Origin: Desulfobacterales bacterium
Lineage (GTDB): Bacteria; Desulfobacterota; Desulfobacteria; Desulfobacterales; SpSt-501
Assembly: GCA_025454275.1 (NCBI GenBank)
Contig: JALOOS010000088.1
Coordinates: forward strand, 1-6,929
Direction: 5' to 3'
Length of the DNA stretch: 6,929 bases
The first letter of the stretch is position 1. Each line of letters opens with the position of its first letter. The translations under genes were made by a program, and so were the position numbers. This document shows positions 1-5,723 of the stretch, one piece after another. The notes under the pieces were generated by a model that saw only the letters and a program-made list of their open reading frames with translations, had not been told where the DNA came from and did not search any database.

Positions 1-584
1 TCCACCCCCAGCGCCTGAACGTCGACCGGGATCTTCCCGGCGGACTGGGCGGCATCGGTGTGGACGCGGATGCCGCGGGCGCGGGCGAGGGAGGTGATGG
101 CGGCCAGGGGTTGGATCGTGCCCACCTCGTTGTTGGCGTGCATGATCGTGACGAGGATCGTGTCCGGGCGCAGCGCGGCCGCGACATCGGCCGGGGAGAC
201 GAGCCCCTCTGCGCCGACCGGCAGCCGGCTCACCTCGAACCCCTCTTTTTCCAGGAAGGTGCAGACATTGAGCACGGCCGGGTGCTCGAAGGCGGAGGTG
301 ACGATGTGCCGCCCCCGTGCGCGCAGGGCGCGGGCGCTGCCGATGATGGCCCAGTTGTTCGCTTCGGTGCCGCCGCTCGTGAAGACCACCTCCTCCGCCG
401 TGCAGTTCAAGAGAGCGGCCGTCCGGCGGCGGGCGAGGTTCAGCGCCTGCCGCGGGGCGACCGCGTAAAGGTGGCCGCTCGAGGGGTTGCCGAACTCCTC
501 CTCGAGAAAGGGGCGCATCGCGGCGACGACCTCGGGCGCGTGCGGGGTGGTGCCGTTGTAGTCCAGATAGATCGGGCGGCTCAT
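1..584 (-). CDS. Cysteine desulfurase (NifS/IscS-type, PLP-dependent class V aminotransferase fold), N-terminal part only
   Basis: Removes sulfur from L-cysteine, giving alanine and an enzyme persulfide that feeds iron-sulfur cluster assembly; cytosolic. The 194 visible residues begin MSRPIYLDYNGTTP, the usual opening of the family, with Gly where Ala is common. Further family motifs are FGNPSSGH (31-38), TSGGTEANN (69-77, PLP phosphate contacts), FEHPAV (99-104, His101 expected to stack on PLP), NNEVGTIQP (151-159) and HTDAAQSAGK (175-184, Asp177 expected to pair with the pyridine nitrogen). The PLP lysine and active-site cysteine loop would lie beyond base 1, so activity and subgroup cannot be judged. 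The DYN-TTP opening also occurs in selenocysteine-lyase-like members. Full members are about 380-400 residues, so roughly half is missing. The ATG overlaps the upstream stop as ATGA. A strong Shine-Dalgarno AGGAGG (592-597) with a 7-base spacer sits in the last codons of the upstream gene, indicating translational coupling. Confidence 0.93.
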   Translation of the reverse strand, partial: MSRPIYLDYNGTTPHAPEVVAAMRPFLEEEFGNPSSGHLYAVAPRQALNLARRRTAALLNCTAEEVVFTSGGTEANNWAIIGSARALRARGRHIVTSAFEHPAVLNVCTFLEKEGFEVSRLPVGAEGLVSPADVAAALRPDTILVTIMHANNEVGTIQPLAAITSLARARGIRVHTDAAQSAGKIPVDVQALGV

Positions 585-2164
585 GGCAGGCCCTCCTCCT
601 TGAGGCTATCGTTTTTCTCGGGGCCGACGGTACCGGCCGACGGAAAGCGGGCCAGGTCCGTGTGCGGGATGAACTTGGCGGCGCTGAAGCGGTTCATGAA
701 CGCCTGGTTGACATTGAGCTCGAGATAGGTGACGCGGTCGCGGATGCGGTCGATCTCCTCAAGGGCCTGCGCCGAGGTGAGCACGAGGGCCGCCCCCTCG
801 AGCGAGCTGTTGCCGAGGGGAACGAAGCGCGCGAGCGGCAGGTCCGGAAGCATGCCGATCGCGATGGCCGAGCGCGGGTCGATGAAGCAGCCGAAGGTCC
901 CGGCCACGTAGAAGGTCGCGACCTCCTTGAGCTCCACGCCCACGGTCAGGGCGAGCGTCTCCAGGATGGTGTACATGGCCGCCTTGGAGCGCACCAGGCT
1001 GTCCAGGTCGGGCTGGCCGATCGTCAGCTCCCGGCCGGTGGCGGAGTGCTCCGCCGGCACCACGACGATATGCCGGATCCCCTCGACGAGCCTCAGGCGA
1101 TCCCCGCAGCGGTCCGGGACGATCTTGCCGCGTCGGTCGATCATCCCGACCCGGAAGAGCTCGGCGGCGAGGTCGATCACCCCGGAGCCGCAGATCCCGC
1201 GCGCCGGTTTCTCTTGGATCGTGTGCAGCGCGAAGCGGAGCGTGTCCGGGTCGATGCGCACCCGGTCGACCACCCCGGGGGCGGCCATCATGCCCATCCG
1301 GCTGACCCCGCCCTCGAGCGCCGGCCCGGCGGCGCCGGCGCAGCCGATCAGCCAGTCACGGTTACCGAGAACCACCTCGGCGTTGGTGCCGACATCCACC
1401 AGGATGGCCGTCTCATCGCGCCGGTGCAGCCCCGCGAAGAGGATCCCGGCAATCAGGTCTCCGCCGAAGTAACTGCCGATGTTGGGGAAGAGAAGGACGC
1501 GCGCGTACGGGCCGGCGGCGAGGCCGAGATCGGCCGCGCGGAGGACCTCGGGACGGTTGACCGCGGGGATGTAGGGCTCGCGGATCATCCAGCGCGGGTT
1601 GAACCCCAGGAGGAGATGGGTCATGGCGGTGTTGCCGGCCACCGCCACGGCGCGGATGTCGCCGGCCGCCCCCCCGGCCCGGCGGCAGGCGTCGGCGACC
1701 GCGGCGTTCAAGGCCTCGCGGATGAGCGTCGTGAGCTGGTTGAGCCCCTCCGGCTCCGCGGCAGTGTGGATGCGGGAGAGCACGTCCGGGCCGATGGCGA
1801 TCTGAGGATTGTCGAAGGCGGATTCGGCGAGGCTGCGGCCATCGGCCAGATCGACGATGCGCAGCGCCACCCGGGTGGTGCCGAGGTCCACCGCGAGCCC
1901 GAGGGCCGGGGCCGGGCGGTCGGCCGGGTCGATCCCGGTCACCATCCAGCGGCCGCGGTCGCGGAAGAGGCTGCAGCGCACCCTGAACCCTTCCCGCCGG
2001 AGGAGCTCCGGCAGCTCCCGTTGCAGGCCGAGGTCGATCGCCACCGCCTCCGCCCGGAGTTCTTTTCTGAGGGCGGCCGCCAGCCGGTCGACATCGGCGG
2101 TGTTGTCGGAGAGAGTGGGCGGCGGCAGGCGGACCGTGCGGAGCCAGGCGGCGGGGGCGTTCAC
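581..2164 (-). CDS. RACo-like ASKHA-domain protein (DUF4445; corrinoid activation ATPase family) lacking a ferredoxin domain
   Basis: 527 residues related to RACo/RamA, ATP-dependent activators that reduce inactive Co(II) corrinoid proteins to Co(I). Residues 1-85 resemble the RACo linker (LPPPTLSDN at 13-21). Residues 88-500 carry the ASKHA ATPase signatures: AVDLGTTRVAL (91-101), AVAGNTAMTHLLLG (174-187), FPNIGSYFGGD (226-236), LVDVGTNAEVVLG (255-267), CAGAAGPALEGG (275-286), GICGSGVIDLAAEL (323-336), AGTFGCFIDP (421-430) and PLGNSSLEGAAL (449-460). Canonical RACo has an N-terminal [2Fe-2S] ferredoxin domain and RamA has C-terminal [4Fe-4S] motifs. Neither is present; the few cysteines are scattered. 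The open frame extends upstream to 2518, but that stretch is antisense-like Arg/Ala/Gly-rich sequence in another frame of the sirtuin. I chose GTG at 2164 because it overlaps the sirtuin stop as GTGA; no strong Shine-Dalgarno precedes it. The family is sure; the exact corrinoid target is inferred. Confidence 0.88.
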   Translation of the reverse strand: MNAPAAWLRTVRLPPPTLSDNTADVDRLAAALRKELRAEAVAIDLGLQRELPELLRREGFRVRCSLFRDRGRWMVTGIDPADRPAPALGLAVDLGTTRVALRIVDLADGRSLAESAFDNPQIAIGPDVLSRIHTAAEPEGLNQLTTLIREALNAAVADACRRAGGAAGDIRAVAVAGNTAMTHLLLGFNPRWMIREPYIPAVNRPEVLRAADLGLAAGPYARVLLFPNIGSYFGGDLIAGILFAGLHRRDETAILVDVGTNAEVVLGNRDWLIGCAGAAGPALEGGVSRMGMMAAPGVVDRVRIDPDTLRFALHTIQEKPARGICGSGVIDLAAELFRVGMIDRRGKIVPDRCGDRLRLVEGIRHIVVVPAEHSATGRELTIGQPDLDSLVRSKAAMYTILETLALTVGVELKEVATFYVAGTFGCFIDPRSAIAIGMLPDLPLARFVPLGNSSLEGAALVLTSAQALEEIDRIRDRVTYLELNVNQAFMNRFSAAKFIPHTDLARFPSAGTVGPEKNDSLKEEGLP

Positions 2165-2916
2165 CGGTCGCTTTCGAGCGCTGCGAGGATGCGGTTCATG
2201 GTCTCGCCGGCCCGACCCGGAATGAAGAGGTCGCTCACGGCCCCCGTCAGCGGCGTCGGTTCCGGGTTGATCTCGATCACGACCGCGCCGTTTTCCTTGG
2301 CGATCAGCGGCATCGAGGCCGCCGGCTGGACGACGGCCGAGGTGCCGACGACGAGCATCACTTCGCAGGCGGCCGTGGTTTCCTGCGAGCGCCACAGGGC
2401 CAGGGGCGGGATCATCTCTCCGAAAAAGACCGCATCGGGCCGCAGCACCCCCCCGCAGCCGCAGCGCGGGGGCAGCACCGTGTCGTCGACCGTGCGGGTT
2501 TCCACCCGCCGCTCGCACTGCATGCAGCGCTGCCAGGCGAAGCTTCCGTGAAACTCGATCACATCCGTGTTGCCGGCCATCTGGTGGAGCCCGTCGATGT
2601 TCTGGGTGATCACCGTGCGCAGGATGCCGAGCGCTTCCAGGCGCGCAAGCCCCTTGTGGCCGTCGTTGGGGACGGCATGGTCCATGACCGCCTTGAGGTC
2701 CTTGACAAGGACTTTCCAGACCATAGCCGGGTTGCGCCGCAGGACATCGATATGGGCGATCTCCATGGGGTCGAACCGCTCCCAGAGCCCGCCCGGGCCG
2801 CGGAAGGCCGGGATGCCGCTTTCGATCGAGATGCCGGCCCCGGTCAGGGCCACGGCGTTGCGGGTGGCGGCGAGGTGCTCAGCGGCGGCGGCGATGAGGG
2901 CGTCCATAGATCTCAT
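2161..2916 (-). CDS. Sirtuin: NAD+-dependent protein lysine deacetylase (Sir2 family)
   Basis: Removes acetyl groups from protein lysines using NAD+, releasing nicotinamide and O-acetyl-ADP-ribose. At 251 residues it is normal for a bacterial sirtuin. Visible motifs are GAGIS (26-30) and IPAFRG (35-40) for NAD binding, TQNIDGLHQMAG (104-115), catalytic His123 in EFHGS, zinc cysteines C131, C134, C152 and C154 (second pair is C-x-C), RPDAVFFGE (159-167), GTSAVVQPA (191-199) and INPEPTPLT (216-224). The Tyr-x-x-Arg pair that binds succinyl/malonyl groups in SIRT5 and E. coli CobB is not visible: the region after VW (66-67) reads KVLVKDL. A plain deacetylase is therefore favoured over a desuccinylase. 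The ATG at 2916 has a modest AGGTG upstream; ATG at 2907 (residue 4) is an alternative. It lies 87 bases after the acuB-like gene and overlaps the RACo-like gene by 4 bases. Counterpart roles are filled by SrtN in Bacillus and CobB in enterobacteria. Confidence 0.95.
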   Translation of the reverse strand: MRSMDALIAAAAEHLAATRNAVALTGAGISIESGIPAFRGPGGLWERFDPMEIAHIDVLRRNPAMVWKVLVKDLKAVMDHAVPNDGHKGLARLEALGILRTVITQNIDGLHQMAGNTDVIEFHGSFAWQRCMQCERRVETRTVDDTVLPPRCGCGGVLRPDAVFFGEMIPPLALWRSQETTAACEVMLVVGTSAVVQPAASMPLIAKENGAVVIEINPEPTPLTGAVSDLFIPGRAGETMNRILAALESDR

Positions 2917-2953
2917 GCAGCACCTGCAGCGTGGATCGGGCGCGGATCCCCCC

Positions 2954-2985
2954 CCGGCCGCGCAACGACTCAGGCCGGCGGCCGG
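2954..2985. repeat. GC-rich inverted repeat in the acuB-sirtuin gap
   Basis: Perfect 8-base arms CCGGCCGC (2954-2961) and GCGGCCGG (2978-2985) flank a 16-base loop, in the 87-base space between the acuB-like stop and the sirtuin start. On the minus-strand transcript it is followed by a run of G, not U, so it is not a standard intrinsic terminator. It might act as a processing, stabilising or attenuating hairpin. In DNA this GC-rich it could also be chance. Confidence 0.4.
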
Positions 2986-3003
2986 CGGTCCGTCTGCGGC
3001 GGG

Positions 3004-3705
3004 CTATTTCTTGGGTTGGTCCGGGGGACGCTCGTTTTCCGGCAGCTGGTCGATGTACCACTGCATGGGGTCGAGCAGTTCGTAGCCCATCTCGGTCAGC
3101 TTCCGCTTCACCTGGGCCACATTCTGGGTGAGCAGATAGGGAAAGACGGCCCGCTTCTTCTCGTCCCAGTAGCGGGCCACAAGGACACTGCCGAAGGAGA
3201 CGCCCATTTCGGTAATGGCGTCCACGATCTTCTTGAGCTGCCCGACCTTCTCCTCCACCAGGATGCAGAGCAACGTCCCGGGCTGGCCGATGCCGAGCAC
3301 ATTGATGAAGGCACGCAGGAGGTCCCGCACCGAGATGATCCCCTTCAGCCGCCCCTCCTCGTCCACCACGGGCAGGGCGCCCACCCTGGAGTTCTGGATG
3401 ACGAGCAGCGCGTCCTGGATCGTGTAGGAAGGCGGTATCGCGATCACCTTGCGGGTCATGATGTCATTGACGGTGAGGTTCTGGAACCCTTCCTTGTCGG
3501 CCGGGCTGATCCCCTCCTTGAAAAACCGGTAGGGCAGGGCGGAGCGCAGGTCCCGGTCGGTCACGATGCCGATGAGCTTGCCGCCGGAGTCCACGACCGG
3601 CAGGTGGCGGATGCCGTGCGCGCCCATCAGCTCCTGGGCCTCGAAGATCGTCGTATCCGGGTTCACGGTGATGACCCTGCGGGTCATCGATCTGCTGACA
3701 AACAT
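3004..3705 (-). CDS. acuB: AcuB-like CBS-CBS-ACT domain protein
   Basis: 233 residues with two CBS domains followed by an ACT-like domain, the architecture and approximate size of Bacillus AcuB. CBS1 spans about 3-56 (GIRHLPVVD at 31-39, then GIVTDRDLR at 46-54). CBS2 spans about 80-134 (VGALPVVDEEGRLKGIISVRD, 108-128). The ACT-like part is about 143-212 (GTLLCILVEEKVGQLKKIVD). A charged, proline-rich tail (NERPPDQPKK) ends at a TAG stop. CBS pairs generally bind adenosine nucleotides and ACT domains bind small metabolites, so a regulatory sensor is likely; the biochemical role of AcuB itself is not settled. There is no transmembrane segment and no fused enzyme. The ATG at 3705 is preceded by GAGGGAG at good spacing. 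It starts 37 bases after the AcuC-like stop, the acuB-acuC pairing known in Bacillus, though here acuC comes first. The domain call is sure; orthology to AcuB rests on architecture plus neighbourhood. Confidence 0.88.
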   Translation of the reverse strand: MFVSRSMTRRVITVNPDTTIFEAQELMGAHGIRHLPVVDSGGKLIGIVTDRDLRSALPYRFFKEGISPADKEGFQNLTVNDIMTRKVIAIPPSYTIQDALLVIQNSRVGALPVVDEEGRLKGIISVRDLLRAFINVLGIGQPGTLLCILVEEKVGQLKKIVDAITEMGVSFGSVLVARYWDEKKRAVFPYLLTQNVAQVKRKLTEMGYELLDPMQWYIDQLPENERPPDQPKK

Positions 3706-3742
3706 GGCGTTCTCCCTCGTTCGCGCGTAAAGGTTGACCCGA

Positions 3743-4693
3743 TCAGCCGTTCAGCAGGATCTCCACGTGGTTGCGGGCCAGCTCCGGCAGCCGTTTCAGG
3801 CAGTAGCCGCCTTCCAGAACGGAAACGATCCGGCCGGAGGCATATTCGCCGGCCATGGCCATCAACCGCCGCATGATCCAGGAGTAGCACTCCGTGGAGA
3901 GCTTGATGTCGGACATGTCGTCATCCCGGTGGCCGTCGAATCCGGCCGACACCAGAATGAACTCGGGTTTGAAATCGGCAAAGGCCGGGAACAGATCGCG
4001 CTCCATCAGCCGCATCCAGTCATCGTCGCTCAGGCCGGGCAGGACCGGGGAATTTTTCGTGAAGCCGTAGCCGGCGCCGCGGCCGTATTCGAATTCGCGC
4101 CCCGTGCCGGGGTAGGCGAAGGTCGGGTGCTGGTGGATCGAGTAATAATAGACCTCGGGCTCGTCGTCGAAAATATGCTGGGTGCCGTTGCCGTGGTGGA
4201 CGTCGAAGTCGACGATGCCCACCCGGTGCAGCCCCCATTGCTTCTGAAGGTAGCGTGCGGCGATGGCCACGTTGTTGAAGTAGCAGAACCCCATGGCACG
4301 GCTGGTCTCGGCGTGGTGGCCGGGGGGCCGAACGGCGCAGAAGGCGTTGTCCAGCTCCCCCGCCATGACCCGGCGCACGGCTTCGAGGATTCCGCCGACC
4401 GCCAAGAGGGCCACCTCGTAGGTCTCGGGGCACATCTGATTGTCGGGGGAGTCGAGGGTCTGGTGCCGCGCGCGGCAGGCGGCTTCAAAGCGCTTGGCGT
4501 ATTCGGGGGTGTGGACGGAATGGACCCACTTCAGTTCGGCCGGCAGGGCGGTGATCCGGGAGACCTTCTCCAGCAGTTCCCCGTTGCGGATGCCCTCGTA
4601 GATCGCCTCCAGCCGCTCGGGAACCTCCGGGTGATAGGGGCCGGTCTTGTGCAGCCGGTAGCGATCGTCGTAGAGAAACCCGGTACGTTTCAT
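3743..4693 (-). CDS. acuC: AcuC-like zinc-dependent deacetylase (histone deacetylase / acetylpolyamine amidohydrolase family)
   Basis: Hydrolyses acetyl-lysine (or acetylpolyamine) amides with a catalytic zinc; cytosolic. All catalytic elements of the arginase-fold deacetylases are visible: the PPGHHAE His pair (H126, H127), GFCYFNNVAIAA (135-146), VDFDVHHGNGTQ (161-172; Asp164 and His166 as expected zinc ligands), SIHQHPTFAYPGTG (185-198), SAGFDGHRDD (249-258; Asp253 as the third ligand) and LEGGY (293-297; Tyr297 as the transition-state tyrosine). At 316 residues it is shorter than Bacillus AcuC (about 390) and closer to compact bacterial class II/APAH members, so polyamine deacetylation is an alternative. 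The AcuB-like gene 37 bases downstream favours the AcuC reading. The ATG at 4693 is preceded by AAGGA (4703-4707) with a 9-base spacer. That ribosome site lies in one arm of a 6-base-pair hairpin. Confidence 0.92.
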   Translation of the reverse strand: MKRTGFLYDDRYRLHKTGPYHPEVPERLEAIYEGIRNGELLEKVSRITALPAELKWVHSVHTPEYAKRFEAACRARHQTLDSPDNQMCPETYEVALLAVGGILEAVRRVMAGELDNAFCAVRPPGHHAETSRAMGFCYFNNVAIAARYLQKQWGLHRVGIVDFDVHHGNGTQHIFDDEPEVYYYSIHQHPTFAYPGTGREFEYGRGAGYGFTKNSPVLPGLSDDDWMRLMERDLFPAFADFKPEFILVSAGFDGHRDDDMSDIKLSTECYSWIMRRLMAMAGEYASGRIVSVLEGGYCLKRLPELARNHVEILLNG

Positions 4694-4703
4694 GGGCGCA
4701 GAT

Positions 4704-4719
4704 CCTTATGGTTATAAGG
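4704..4719 (-). promoter_or_regulatory. Small hairpin covering the ribosome binding site of the AcuC-like gene
   Basis: On the minus transcript, CCUUAU-AACC-AUAAGG forms a perfect 6-base-pair stem with a 4-base loop. The 3' arm contains AAGG of the only good Shine-Dalgarno for the gene starting at 4693. The stem is seen directly. That it limits translation, and is opened by coupling or a regulator, is inference. Four of the six pairs are A-U, so it would be weak. Confidence 0.4.
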
Positions 4720-4772
4720 CGGTCTTGCTGTCGCTGCGTCGCCGCGCTTGGAGGTCCGCGGGCCTGCGCGCC

Positions 4773-5522
4773 TCACGGCACGATCTTGTCGAACGCCGCA
4801 AACGCCGCCGCCACGCAGGGGGTCTGCTCCGGCATCTGGATGGTCGGCCGGCCGTTGAGGTCGTAGTCGTAGACCGTGCGGTCCTCGGGCACGGTGCCGA
4901 GCAGCTCGACCCCGGCATCGGCGATCATCCGGAGCACCTCCTCCGACGGCGGCTCCTTCGCCTGGTTGATGAGGAGCCCGCTGCGGCCGACGCCGATGTT
5001 GAGCTCCCGGGCAAGCTCGTCGATCCGCAGCGCCGCCTGGAGGCTGCGCCGCGAGGGATCGGAGACCAACAGCAGGAGATCGACATTTTTCGTGGTCAGG
5101 CGGCTGATGTGCTCCATCCCGGCCTCGTTGTCCATGACGATGTAAGGGTAGTTGTTGACCAGCTTTTCGAGAAACGCGGTCAGGAGCGAATTCGCCGCGC
5201 AATAGCAGCCGGCGCCCTCGGGCCGGCCCATGACGATGAGATCGAAGCCGTCCGACTCCGCGACCGACTCCTCGAGTTTCATGGAGATGAAGACATCCTT
5301 GGTCATCCCGCTCGGTACATTCCCCTTTTTCATCTCCTCGCGGGCATTGCCCAAGGTATCGGGGACCGCCACCCCGAGCACCTCGTTGAAGTTGGAGTTG
5401 GAGTCGGCATCCACCGCCAGGACCGGGGTCTTTCCCTGCTTCAGGAGGTATTTGACGAGCAGGCCGGCCATGGTGGTTTTCCCGGTGCCGCCCTTGCCGG
5501 CCAGTGCTATCGAAAACGCCAT
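4773..5522 (-). CDS. cooC: CooC-type carbon monoxide dehydrogenase nickel-insertion ATPase (CooC/AcsF family)
   Basis: Dimeric MinD/ParA-like P-loop ATPase that helps load nickel into CODH or acetyl-CoA synthase; cytosolic. The deviant Walker A AGKGGTGKTT (8-17, with the signature Lys10 and Lys15) is at the N-terminus. A switch region VDADSNSN (37-44) follows. The CooC-specific C-x-C metal motif is in GAGCYCAAN (103-111; C106 and C108), and VMDNEAGMEH (129-138) occupies the Walker B region. The C-x-C separates this from MinD, ParA and NifH relatives. Its 249 residues match the usual CooC length, and the end PEDRTVYDYDLNGRP (212-226) is also typical. The ATG at 5522 has AAGGA upstream with a rather long spacer of about 11 bases. 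It is the first gene of the minus-strand cluster and follows a candidate promoter and leader. The 79-base gap to the next gene holds the latter's ribosome site. CODH/ACS structural genes are not in the window. Confidence 0.94.
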   Translation of the reverse strand: MAFSIALAGKGGTGKTTMAGLLVKYLLKQGKTPVLAVDADSNSNFNEVLGVAVPDTLGNAREEMKKGNVPSGMTKDVFISMKLEESVAESDGFDLIVMGRPEGAGCYCAANSLLTAFLEKLVNNYPYIVMDNEAGMEHISRLTTKNVDLLLLVSDPSRRSLQAALRIDELARELNIGVGRSGLLINQAKEPPSEEVLRMIADAGVELLGTVPEDRTVYDYDLNGRPTIQMPEQTPCVAAAFAAFDKIVP

Positions 5523-5553
5523 CGCGTATGGATTCCTTTCGGCGCCTCCGCTT

Positions 5554-5577
5554 CGGGACCGCCTACCCCCCGTCCCG
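5554..5577. repeat. Inverted repeat in the cooC leader, with a T-run on the plus strand
   Basis: Arms CGGGAC (5554-5559) and GTCCCG (5572-5577) pair perfectly around a 12-base loop. On the plus strand, six T residues follow at 5585-5590, 7 bases past the stem, so it loosely resembles an intrinsic terminator for plus-strand RNA. On the minus strand it would be a hairpin in the cooC 5' leader, about 30 bases before the start codon. The spacing to the T-run is longer than ideal, so termination is doubtful. Confidence 0.35.
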
Positions 5578-5597
5578 GACGCCCTTTTTTCACCACC

Positions 5598-5626
5598 CTC
5601 CTAAGCCAGATCGGGCCAACAGTCAA
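5598..5626 (-). promoter_or_regulatory. Candidate sigma-70-type promoter for the cooC-led minus-strand cluster
   Basis: On the minus strand a -35-like TTGACT (5621-5626, 5 of 6 to consensus) is followed after 17 bases by TAGGAG (5598-5603, only 3 of 6). The -35 spacing is ideal but the -10 is poor. It would place transcription start roughly 70 bases before the cooC ATG. The -35 lies largely in the loop of a 9-base interrupted palindrome, which could be an operator. Matches like this can arise by chance. Confidence 0.3.
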
Positions 5627-5641
5627 GCGGGTTGTCGGCCC
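5613..5641. promoter_or_regulatory. Interrupted palindrome, possible operator in the divergent region
   Basis: GGGCCAACA (5613-5621) and TGTCGGCCC (5633-5641) are inverted repeats matching at 8 of 9 positions across an 11-base centre. The centre holds most of the candidate cooC -35 box. The half-sites do not match the CooA/CRP, FNR or Rex consensus as I know them, so no regulator is named. It could instead be a leader hairpin if transcription starts further upstream. Confidence 0.35.
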
Positions 5642-5696
5642 CGCGGCACCCGCCGCCGCCCGGCGTTGCCGGCCATGCCCGCGGCGATCAAACCGC

Positions 5697-5723
5697 TTGA
5701 AATGGTTCAGCCTTCGTGTTAAT
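5697..5723 (+). promoter_or_regulatory. Candidate promoter for the acyl-CoA dehydrogenase gene
   Basis: TTGAAA (5697-5702, 5 of 6 to the -35 consensus) is followed after a short 15-base spacer by GTTAAT (5718-5723, 4 of 6 to the -10). This stretch is locally AT-rich compared with its surroundings. The spacer is below the 16-18 optimum, so this is a weak prediction. Confidence 0.27.

Noticed and set aside
2165..2518. N-terminal extension of the RACo-like frame up to ATG 2518
   Set aside because: It would lie wholly inside the sirtuin gene in another frame and encode an Arg/Gly/Ala-rich stretch without a ferredoxin motif. The GTGA overlap start at 2164 is better.
662..2551. A 629-codon plus-strand open frame antisense to the RACo-like gene and part of the sirtuin
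   Set aside because: The product is Asp/Gly/Arg/Ala/His-rich without recognisable motifs, while the opposite strand carries clear family signatures. Such frames are common opposite high-GC genes.
2946..2990. Possible intrinsic terminator after the acuB-like gene
   Set aside because: The hairpin is followed by G residues on the transcript instead of a U-run, so it does not meet the standard pattern. It is kept only as an inverted repeat.
2548..3876. A 442-codon plus-strand open frame opposite the sirtuin and the CBS-ACT gene
   Set aside because: It has low-complexity composition, no motif and no ribosome site of note, and it crosses gene boundaries of the real minus-strand genes.
3734..4717. 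A 327-codon plus-strand open frame opposite the AcuC-like gene
   Set aside because: It mirrors the deacetylase almost end to end, and the Gly/Val/Asp-rich product has no family resemblance. It is an antisense shadow.
4690..5202. A 170-codon minus-strand frame overlapping cooC in another frame and ending in the gap before the AcuC-like gene
   Set aside because: It is an out-of-frame shadow of cooC, rich in Arg/Ala/Gly/Pro, without a motif.
5660..5672. CCGGC-GTT-GCCGG short hairpin, REP-like
   Set aside because: It is a single copy with 5-base arms in very GC-rich DNA and is expected by chance.
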